From Argopecten irradians (taxonomy: Eukaryota; Mollusca; Bivalvia; Pectinida; Pectinidae): a stretch of 64,000 nt of DNA. Position 1 is the stretch's first letter, and the number at the start of each line of letters is the position of its first letter. Below the pieces are notes generated by a model. That model was not told the DNA's origin, did not search any database, and was given only the letters and a program-made list of their open reading frames with translations. Below are positions 13,462 through 25,400 of the stretch, in pieces. Where the stretch lies: contig NC_091141.1 of the NCBI RefSeq assembly GCF_041381155.1, positions 26,742,828 to 26,806,827 of the forward strand, read 5' to 3'. A program made the translations under genes and the position numbers.

Positions 13462-16400
13462 CTTTCTATTTTCCACTTTTCTCATTGGATAATACATGGT
13501 CACGTGACGGTCAATATTCCTTTGTGAACTTCATTGCACAAACCCGGCATTCTTCAGGGTGCCGTTCTTTGACAAACGCTTTTCTTTTGATTAATATGCA
13601 CATTCGAAATTACGACATTTGTTGAAGAAACGACATATCTAAAATACAAATTAAGGACCCCCTCGGTCATTATTTGAAATTCTACTCAACAAAGGTTCAA
13701 AAATGAAAAAATAAGTTTTATAGCTGAATTCTGATTTTTTTTTTAGAAATACTTTCAGCGTACATGTACGTCTGGTACTTTGTGAACTACTTGATAGTCA
13801 AGAATAAGTACGTAGAGAAAAGTGATCATTAAGCCATCGGTAACCAAAAACCCCACCCATCAGAGTGTTCATAGACCATTTTAGAGGTCTTAGGTCTAAG
13901 GATGTAAATCAAAACTCGGTAAAACTCATATTCTACATGGATATATCATACGTAATACAAGAAGGGGGAAAGTTCGCCGAGACAAAAAATCTCCCCCACC
14001 ATGTTGATTTAAAGGCTTTCGGTTCTCAGCGGATATTCAGTCTTCAGAAAAACGGTTGCAGTACTACCGTTGGAAAGATCGATCATTTGTCGTTCAAAAC
14101 CATCCTAAACAACAAAGTGTCGTCCGTAAGAGGATAGCAGCCTCGTTCCAAACAAAAATGACACAAAAATGTCCTCAATTGGATTTTGTATAAGGTAATC
14201 GCTTTAATCTCATTGGCTGACTGAAAATGAAAAGATATTATGCTCATTGCGGGACACATGCATTGCCGTTTATCTCTGGTGTAACACACGCATCAGAGAC
14301 ATTCGTGAAAATGCATACGTAATGTATAAATTGTAAATTATTCTCAAACCTCTGTGTTTCGTGTGTCATAGGTCGCTCACTTGGAAATTAGTGATAGAGC
14401 GTGCAAGTGTCTACATCCTCCAAAGCGATACATAGAAGATCATCATTTATGATTTTTGTATTCACGTATAATATTTATTAATGTATTGAAAAGGCATTTT
14501 AATTTTATTTTTTATTGTTTTAGTGCTAATTCAAAACCGAACGTCAGTGTATCAATATTGACTTTGGCTATAAATGGTTATAAAGTTATATGTGTCATGA
14601 CTAGATGAAGATATTGACATACTATTTTTTTTTCTTCAGTAATCTTTTGAAAACTGTCTGAAAACTAGAACACTGACACGTCAGAAAGGGCCCCGCTATG
14701 TGTCTGACGTGCTTAAGTGGAAAAGTAGTATTTTGACAACGAATTCTTCCGTGTTAGCTATATGTTGCTAATAAATAATTAATGTCAACATTAATTGGGA
14801 AACCGATGATGGTACATTATTATAATTCTTTGGAAAAAGTCTTCCAAGTATTTAACTTGAATCCTGATTCCAAGCTAACATTACATTAAGAGCATACAAT
14901 TAACTCAAATACCCCTTTTAAAAAGGTAAACCTCATAGTTTGCTGAAGAAACACATAACAAATGTGAAAGGAAGGGAATAAAGGTCTTGCTCAAATATTT
15001 TAATCATGTAAAAGTTTTTTTTTCCATAAGAGTTGTATCTGCAAATAAACTCTGTGGAATGGTATATCTTTTCTTTGTCTTAGGAAAACTTACTTCAGGA
15101 TAAATTCTGAAAAAAAATATCAAGTTAGATGAAACTGTTTTTAGTGAATATTGTATACTAGTTCATAGTGAATGTTATTTCTTACCCATCACATAAGATC
15201 TACAAATATTTGCTTGTTAAATTTGACCTTGACCTTTGACTTAGTAACCTTGGCCCATGACCTTACCTTTGGACAGTCAACTCCTTGTTTAATTCTGAAC
15301 AACTTTGCATCATAATGTTATAACAAAATGTTAAAATCCAAGATGGCGGATTTTTTAATTTAATTTCAGCCTGAAAAATTACCAAGCAGATCTAGGATGG
15401 ATGGGGAATCATCATGTAAAATATGGGGAAAATACTCCACTCCCTTCCATCATTAATGTGCAAAAGAAAAAAATCGGACAGACGGACGGACGGACAGACA
15501 GACGGACGGACGGACAGACGGACGGACAGACAGACGGACGGACAACTTGATTACTATAGGGCACCCGCATCTCGATGCGGGGCCCTAATTATTCAAAGGC
15601 CAGGTCAAACACGTATGTTGCTTTAAAGACCGTGGTCGGAGTGTGTATGAGTTCCGGAAATAGCGATCGCCGAAGCTAGCGATTAAAAAACAAACAGATT
15701 AAGTAGGTTTGTCTTAGATACAATATTGTATTTGCAACCGGTATGATATGATAAATATTGGTATCCTATTCTTAAACTCACATAATCCATCACTAAACAC
15801 CAAGACTTTCATTCGAGTTTACTATTTTATACAATTCTAATAATATATCTGATGAATTACAAAAGGATTCAGAACTGGTTTTTTTTAATAATGGATGTAT
15901 GAGGAAACAATCAAACGTAATGGGCGTGAAGTTACTCGCAGTAATGCCTGGATTGAGTACAATCGTAATCAATCGCGGGCTACTGTATGGTTTGTTGCCA
16001 AAATCGCTATCAACATACAGCGAAGGTGCTATAAAGTCGAGGACGTAAATAGCTTATAAATCCTTGATATATACACCATACGTTAACTTGTCGAAGGGTG
16101 ATATTTAAATCACATCTCACACTACTTTTAAATGTCTATTTTTTATCTCTGAATACCAGTTTTGAAACGAGAAATAGTCCAAATGCGAGAAAATACATAC
16201 ATTTTCTTAGAGTTAAGGTCTACGGGTAATTTTTGTATGAAAATTAGGGGGATAACCGACTCAAGGCAAGATGACCGTGCTGATTCGGTCCATTTTTATG
16301 TGTTAATTAGTATTGTTGTTAGAATATTTTCAGTTTATTTCATAGATAATTTAGTCTTAATCATTTCATCCATTTTCATAATAATGATAATATGTAGTAA

Positions 16401-19400
16401 ACATCGTATTGATCCAACTAGGTCACTTTCTTCAACAATATATCTCACTTCGGCGATCGCTTATTTCCGGAATTCATACAGTGCACTTCGACCACATCGG
16501 ACATAGTACATAATTTGTGTATACTATAACGGGGATTTATCGAAAACTAGAGGCATTGGGTACATTGTACTTAAATAGTAACTTTGGCATCCATCTTGGA
16601 TTTTGAGATATTTTGAGTGTCTATGAAAAAACAACACTTCTTAGGTTGCTCTTCCAGTAGAACTGACGAAGATGTTTTTTATTTAATTTGTTTTGCAATA
16701 TGGTGTCTATTGTAGTCACCATGGATTTCGTACTGACCCATGAAATAACAACACTTGGTTAGAAGCATGTCGGGATTATTTCAAGCAATTTTCAGCAAAA
16801 TCGCACTTGCAGAACTTGAAAAATATCAAAATTGTGTTTTCAAAATGGCAGCCGTGGCGGCCATCTTGGATTTAGTATCGACCCATGAAAAAAATGTTTA
16901 GTTTGGACCATGTAAGGATCATATCAGACAACTTTCAGCTCAATATCACCAGTAGAACTTTAGAAAAAAGGTTTAAAATGTGAAAAGTTTACATACTGCT
17001 GACGAAGGAGGACGATGGAAAACGCACGATCGAGATTTGATTTCCGGAAGCACGCGCATGCGCATATCGCGACATCTGCTGTAAATCTTTAATTAATCTA
17101 ATATGAAGTCTACTGTGCTTCGAGTAAAACCAAGCAAGAACAAAAAAGATTGTTTTCAAGAGAAAAATAACGATTTGCAATTATTATTGATAAGAAACAC
17201 TTATCAACGTCTTATCCGTTTTGCTGCATTTTTATGGAAAATAGTGGATGCTATTGTCAATTTTGGAGGCTATTTTTAGCATTTTCCCCTTCTCAAAATT
17301 CTTGGGACTTTTTAATAGAGTAAGACAGTATATTCTAGATTAAAAATGTGAATAGATAAATTCTTTTGCAATTTTGTCAGATTACTCCTTATTTTTGGGG
17401 TAAATATACTAGCCTATGTTTGTAATAAGAGGTTACTTCCCCTTAGTTTTCACCTGTTATAATTTGTTCACTAAATAAATATGTGCCATGCGTGTAAGTA
17501 AAATGCTGTCATGTACGCACTCTGTATAGTACAGGGGCATGTTAATAAAGGGTTTTACAGTGATCAGTGATCCTCACATAGTTAAACAGTATCATTTATA
17601 AAGATTCAATTGGTGTCAATGCCTTTATTCTAGTACCTGACACTTGGCACAGCTCCAGCGTCCATCTGGAACACAAGGCAGGGGCGGGTCAAGGCACTGC
17701 AGGTGGTACACTTTACTACAGGTGTCACATAACAGAAGCTGGCCCGACTGTCCACACACAGCACACAGGTCATCATGTATGTCCTGGAACAAAATCATGT
17801 ACGTCTCATAAACACAAGGCATCAATCATTAAATACAACATAGATCATCACATGTTCTTTAAACATACAATACAGACCATCATGTGTGTCTTAACACACA
17901 CAATACATACCATTACCATTACATTTGCCTTTTAACTCACAATATTTACATTCACTTGTCACAATTAATATACAAACTAACTAAGCCAAGCGAAGTCTAT
18001 TTTGGTATAAATGACACCCAATACATGACCATATGCTGTAACTAATGTCAACATGGTAACGTCAACTGATCACTGTCAAAAGGGCAGTTCCATCGTGTGG
18101 AGTATATTATCGTTGATAAACGGTTTTCCTGGTCTTACATAATTTTAATGCAGAGACCCCCAAAAGAGGACTCAAATAAAGGAATAAAAAAATAGTTTTT
18201 TTATTTAAATATTGAATTTAGTATACCAAGTGTGCAGTGTTGAATTTCAGAGTTTAACAATATATATTTACGGTATATCGTATTTAATTTATGATTTTCA
18301 TTTTTTTTCAAGAACAATAAGTTGAATAACTCATTTTCCATAAATTTGATATTTAAATTATTTTGTAAGTTTATGTTGGTAAGTTATGTACGTTTTCCCT
18401 TTCAATATAACGCAGTTGTCTATAAACAAAAGACACAACTCCCAGTGACAGAACAAGGGAGGAAACTCGTGCTCAAAACTATTTTTTTAAACAATATCAT
18501 CAGATATAGTTCGTCAATGCAACCAATACAAAAATTTTTATAAGTGTTATAAGAACTTTTTTTGCAATTACTTTCATATAGATAACATTTGATTACAATA
18601 ATTGAGCGCATGAATTACATAAATTTAAATAAACATATATACACAATCCAAAATCAACCGAAAGTCTGCTGCGGAGGAAACAGCAAAGAAGGCATTGTTC
18701 GTTATTTTTGGAAGACCAATGATCTCGCAGCGATACAAATATCAGAGTCCCAACTAAATACTTAAAACACTTCATCCATGGTGTATATTTATGTTCAAAT
18801 TCAATGTCTGTGGTTTTGATTATTAGGGTTTTATTTTTATACCATCAAGTAATACGTGAAATGAACAAAACAACTTTTAATTTTCATGCGGGGTGGTTTC
18901 ATTGTTTTGATGTGCACAGGCTCGCTGAGCGTACCTAAGAATGCTGTTTCACAGCATCTAAAATAATAATGTAAATATATATGGTAATGCTTAAATAAAT
19001 ACCATTATATTTATCTTTTAACACACAATACAGATCGATCATTCACGTAGGTCTTAGAATACACAATGATTGATCATCATTCATGTCTCGTAACATGGAT
19101 AATCATGGTCATTTACCTGAATCATTATATTTATCTTGGCATTGATGGCTGCCACCAACTACAAACCTCAAAGCCATTTTTGCTGATCCTGCCTCCACTA
19201 TCATTACTATCAGGAGTACCCGGATGACTGTTGCTAGGTGATCGAGCATGTTTGGGTGGTCGCCCTGGCAACAAAAACATCCTCCTACTACAGCATAACA
19301 TTAATTAACATCATCTGATCATCAACAAGTATTTATGTATTATATCAAAACCTGGTAGTTACCTGGTATTAAACGTATCAATAATAATAATTTATCATTA

Positions 19401-22400
19401 AAATATATTATTACCATTTTTATTCAAATCAAGACCTGATAATGGTACCTCATTAACAATGTTACATATATATGTATTTTATCCACTCCTCACCATTTAC
19501 ACATTGAATAATATCAATATTAGACCATGGAGATGTATTCATAATATCATATTTATACTTTCAACAAGTTTACTGTACCAAAAGCTGATGAGAACTTGAC
19601 AGGAAACAAATCCAACACAAGATAATTAACATCAAATACAAATAACAATGTCGCATCATAAATATTCATGCATACTGAACTGCTTCCTACTTGGCTGATC
19701 CAATATTATTTATTTTAAGAATTGACATAAACAATTTATATATATTATGTCATGAAGATTACTGTAAACCAACTTTCTTTCATGGCTACTTAATTTCACG
19801 ATTTCTGTTTCAAAACATTTTCACGATGATTAAGTTTTGCGGATTAAGATTGAATGGGAATATAACGGACTTTCACAAATTTACCTTGATCACAAAATTT
19901 GCAAAAATAAATTGCACACAAAAGAAAATTCGTTTACAGTAACACAAGGATCTTGTGTACTCATAATAAATTGAAAAGCAGTTATCAATAAAGAGTTCAC
20001 TCTGATTTTTGTGTTATATCTCCATAACATATCACATCTGTTCAAAGTAATCCTTATAATATAATCTATTATAGATAATCTCTTCAAAATTCATTCAGAC
20101 CAATACTTAAATGAAATCATCATGCTGTTGTTTTGACCAATCAAAAGTTATGTTACAAATGACAATGCCATTATTTTTCTCATGGACTGATAATTTTTTT
20201 TTTAAGCCAATGAAAATGTTTGTTACAAACAAGATTGAGGTTTTTATGACGTCCCCTTAGCCATTTTGACAAACATTTAAGTCCTTACCACGAGGTCTCT
20301 TCATCACCTGCAAGTTGTTTAGTACAAGAGATGTTGGTCTTCTCCTCTGAAAGCATTGAATAGTACAATAAGAACTAACTTTTCTACTTCCTAAATACAT
20401 TTAAAATCACAATATCTCAATTACGCTCAAAAATTGTCAATATCTAATTTTCAAAAGCAAAATGTAATATTTTTCTGGGTTTATCAATCTAACATTGTGA
20501 CGTAACTTACATGTATTTCTGGTTCAAAGTTATACATAGGGTTGGCCGTCGTTCTTCTTTTCCTTTCATGCTTTCTGCTCTGCATTTCTGAAAGTAGCAA
20601 AATTCACATACACACTTAAAATATATTTACAGTGTTTAGAAATACTGGTTCTTAATTTTATCAAATAGGGATTTTTCATACATTATATGGGTAGATAGCC
20701 ATGCAATGAGATCATTGACCATTTGAGATGAACTACAGTAATAACCAAACAGGTCACAATAGAAGGGAAGTTTTGTCTTTACCTAGATTTACGTCAACAG
20801 CGGCAAGCTCTTCCAATATACTACATATGAATGCTGAACCTAATCTTTGGAAATTGATCTAAATTATTCTGATATTTTGACTATTAAATCTTCCTCTATA
20901 GGTTTTGCATTTGTGACCATTAGAAACCCATCCCTATATTAAGTGCTTGAAATAACCAATCCACATGCACTATGACCTAACCTGATTTTTTGGAAACAAT
21001 CTTCTGTCAATTTTGTTTACTTAAACTATGTTATGCATAATGATGCGACTTTCAAGTTTTTACTTAAATCAGCAATTTTTGTTTCCAAAAATCAGGGCCA
21101 AGTCCATTATCAGCAATTTTTGTTTCCAAAAATCAGGGCCAAGTCCATTTTAAACAATGTCGGTGAAATCAAAATATGACTCATCACTTCAACCTTCAGT
21201 ATATCATCCCCCCCAACACACACACATACAGAGTACCTATGTACCATTCTCCATCAGTGTACCACATCATACCTTTTAATGTCTCCTGAGTCACCAGTTC
21301 TAATACTGCCATGTATGCCAGTTTCTGTAACATAAAATATTGCTATTACTTCCAATGATTACATTGCTATCTCCATATAACTGTTGGCTGGTTAAACTTA
21401 ACACCTGAAGCTGAGGTAGACCATGAACAAAGTTTGACAAGTTACTGTATTAGTGTTAAAGTCCTTAAAGATGCTCCACCGCCGACAGAGCATAAATGAT
21501 GTTAATCATTTGAACAATAATTGGTGTTTAATCGTGTATATATATGCCTAATTAATACAAAAAATGATATATAATAATTTATTTCGCTTTTGGTGCATGC
21601 GCAATCAGTACTTCATTCCATATAGGATATTGTGTCAAGGAATTTTTTCGGGATGCAATTAATTATTTTTCATGTTTTTAACTTGAAGTAAAATTAGAAG
21701 CTCAAACTTTTCAATGGTGGTTATGGTGTAAAGTAAGTAACTTTTGTAACTGGAGAAAAATACTAAATCGTCTGCTCCTGTTTTTTAATAGTGAAAAAAA
21801 TACCATTTGTCAGCGGTGGAGCATCTTTAATATAGCACAATCAAATTTGCACTCATATTTAGCAGTCTTGAGCGTGATATGTGCTAAAATATGATTACTG
21901 GTAAAATATTTATGTTTGCAGTAATAGGAGGGTGGAGATTGTATAGCCCGAATACAAAGAGTTCGTGTGAGGGTCCAATGTTACAAATCATCTGTTGCTG
22001 GAAATTCAAGTCAATAACTGTTTTGATATACCCATTGACTCAAAAAAATGCTTTGATGTCATGAATTGTATATGTGACGTCACAGCTCTTTGACCACCAT
22101 TTATTGGCATTTTTGTCCATAGAGTTTATATATAAACTATTTTATAGGAGTATAACAATGACTATTGGTCAACCTGTAGCTGACTCTTCTGCCCTTACAG
22201 GTAGGTATTCATTGTGTCGTCATGTGTTTGTGAGTGTGCCATCATACTTTTCAGAGAAAATGATGTGAATTTCGCTCACAAAATAATGATGCCACAATCA
22301 ATACCTATCCAAAAGGGAGGTAACTTGCAAAGACAAAATTTGTTTGTGTTTTAAATCTATCAAGTTTTTAATTACACATAGCACAGCTGAATTATAAGTC

Positions 22401-25400
22401 TTATTTTTTTTGGAAATCTCAGAAAATGTATAACTTTTGGATAAACATACACATGGAAACTGGGAAATGTACATGTTAAGATCAATATATTAGCTGACAC
22501 AACAATGGCTATACATAACTCCCATATCAGGCAATAAATAAACAAACAAGAGATCCCTGAGGGATCTTGGCGCCCACCAAAGAATGATCTATGTCTGACA
22601 ATGGAAAGATGGATCTTTTCTCTACTTTTTAAACTTTTTCAAACATACTTCACATAAAATTTGAGACAGATCGCTTCAGTACCTTTTGAGAAATAGCATT
22701 AACAAACTTCAACTATCAAAATCCAAAATGGCTCCTTGACAGCCATCTTGTCGATCAATCAGCCCAAAATCGCAATTTGCACAACTAGGGCCCTAGGGGA
22801 ACCTACATGTGAAATTTGAGAATGATCCATTTAATACTTTCTGAGAAATAGTGATATCAAACTTTTAACTCTCAAAATCCAAGATGGCTCCTTGGCGGCC
22901 ATCTTGTTGATTAAATCGGTCCCAAATCATACTATGCACAACTAGGGCCCTAGGGGAACCTACCTGTGAAATTTGAGAAAGATCCATTCAATACTTTCTG
23001 AGAAATAGAGATAACAAACTTTGAATATAAAATCCAAGATGGCTGCCTGGCGGCAATCTTGTTGACCTATCGGTCCCAAAACGCAATCTGCACAACAAGG
23101 TCCCTAGGGGAACCTACATATGAATTTTGAGACAGATCCCTTCAGTACTTTCTGAGAAACAGCGATAACAAACTTTGAATATCAAAATCCAAGATGGCTG
23201 CCTGGCGGCCATCTTGTTGACCGATCGGTCACAAAATGCAATATGCACAACTAAGTCCCTAGGGGAACCTACATATGAAATTTGAGACAGATCCCTTCAG
23301 TACTATCTGAGAAATAGCGATAACAAACTTTAACTATCAAAATCCAAGATGGCGGCCTGGCAGCCATCTTGTTCCCCGATTGGTCCAAAAATGCAATATG
23401 CACAACTAGGGCCCTAGGGGAACCTACATATTAAATTTGAGAAAGATACCTTTAGCGCTTTCTGAGAAATAGTGATAACAAACCTTAATGGCCATCTTGT
23501 TTTTCTGATCAGCCTAAAAATCAATATGGCACAACTACAGACCAATGGAATATTCCATGTGAAGTTTGAACAAAATCTCTTCAATGGTTTTCAAGAAATA
23601 GCGATAACAAACTTCAACTGCCAAAATCAAAGATGGCTGCCTGGCGGCCATCTTGTTTTTCCGATCAGCCGCAAAATCAGTATGGCACAACTAGGGGCCA
23701 AGGGTACCCTCCATGTGAAGTTTGAACAAAATCCCTTCAGTAGTTCTCAAGAAATATCGATAACAAACTTCAAATGCCAATATCAAAGATGGCTGCCTGG
23801 CGGCCATGTTGTTTTTCCGATCAACCTCAAAATCTGTATGGCACAACTAGGGACCAAGGGTAACCTCCATGTGAAGTTTGAACAAAATCCCTTCAGTAGT
23901 TCTCAAGAAATATCAATAACAAACTTCAACTGCCAAAATCAAAGATGGCTGCCTGGCGGCCATCTTGTTTTTCCGATCAGCCTCAAAATCTGCATGGCAC
24001 AACTAGGGACCAAGGGTAACCTCCATGTGAAGTTTGAACAAAATCCCTTCAGTAGTTCTCAACAAATATCGATAACAAACTTCAACTGCCAAAATCAAAG
24101 ATGGCTGCCTGGCGGCCATCTTATTTTTCCGATCAGCCTCAAAATCTGTATGGCACAAATATGGACCAAGGGGACCCTCCATGTGAAGCTTGAACAAAAT
24201 CCCTGCAGCAGTTTTTAAGAAATGGTGATAACAAGCATTGTTTACGGACGGACGACGGACGACGGACGCAGGGCGATTTGAATAGCCCACCATCTGATGA
24301 TGGTGGGCTAAAAAAACAAAAACTTATTTTAGATAGCTTAGAATGCAATTTGATGGTACCTCCTTTTCCTCTGATGAAATTTGTTTCTTTTCGACAGTTT
24401 TGCGGATGTCACGAAGGTCAGAGTCTGAAGGGCGTCGTGAGAGTGATGATGTAAATGCTTTACTGCCCACAGATTTACCCTAGAAATATAATTGAAATAT
24501 TAGCTATGTCTAAAGCTTACAGAGAGAAAATGTAGTGGGTTTCTTCTTAAATAAGATGTTTTTTCCATACAACAAACAAATCCTTCTTAGGTTTCGTTTA
24601 ATTGAATTATATTTCGAACAAACTTGGTAGCAGTTAAACTCAGTATATATATGTTGTAAAAGTTCACAAGTCTATGGCACTCATTTATAATCAATGAATG
24701 AAAAGAGATTTTCACACATTTAACCTACGTGACCTGAATGATGGTCAAGGTCATTAATTTGAACAAATTTAAAATGTATATCATAGCCCTTTATTCCAGC
24801 ATACTAAAATTCTATAAGGTCTCTGGGTCTTTTACTTGATAAGGAGTAGTTGTTCAACTTGTTGAAAGCTTTCCACATATTTAATCCCTATGGTCTTCAC
24901 TGAATGTCAGGGTAATTCTTTTGAACAACTCTACTTGGTCTTATTCCCAATATGATACTAGAAGAAAAACTGATGGATGACAGGAATTTTTCCTAAAATA
25001 TGGAGAAAAACTGTTTATATAGTACATACCTGTGGGAGAATGGAGGGTCTGTGAAGAGGGTACTGAGGTACTCTGATTGGTGGAGAAGTTGACCTTGGTG
25101 AGATTTGACTGGCTACTGTGTTGGGTGTAACATCACCTCCTTCAATTTTGACTGGACACAGAGCATCTTCCTGTTTCACTGGACATGCCTCTTCTCGTTT
25201 TATTAAATTTGTTGGCATGGTTACAGGTGCAACAGCTGGACTAACTGGTGTAGAAGCAGGCTTTGGCTGAAAAACATTAATGGTAACATGAAAATATGGA
25301 CTACAGTTGGAAACAAGAGAGCTGATATATATGGGTTATTTAGTAAGCAAATGACAAGAGGTTTAGAGACGGTGGACTGCTACCTTGGAGAGCATACCTG

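Larger units (their letters stand above)
10465..17636 (-). other. Large PHF21 interval: intron(s) with repeats; one exon unlocated
   Basis: Between the PHD exon and the coiled-coil exon, vertebrate proteins carry about 27 residues with a WPGT/HSYIAYKA segment. I read this interval on the minus strand and found no convincing counterpart. The stretch holds a pearl/Helentron-like element (11144-12150), a triple CRE array (12471-12520), an (AT)n run (13426-13455), another (ACGG)n-tailed element (15335-15590), a long-TIR element (15627-16500) and core repeats (16587-16975). Confidence 0.6.

Noticed and set aside
16162..16506. 114-codon plus-strand frame
   Set aside because: It runs into the right inverted repeat of a transposon remnant and has no recognisable homology.
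20783..20820. Small minus-strand exon candidate ([12 protein letters not shown]) for PHF21
   Set aside because: It has AG and GT borders, but the exon before it (21273-21324) joins the exon after it (20511-20587) directly in frame and in agreement with the vertebrate protein. Inserting this piece breaks the frame.
23472..24218. 248-codon open frame on the plus strand
   Set aside because: It repeats every 52 codons because the core repeat of the pearl-like element is 156 bp. Units are non-coding elsewhere and the frame has no match to known domains.
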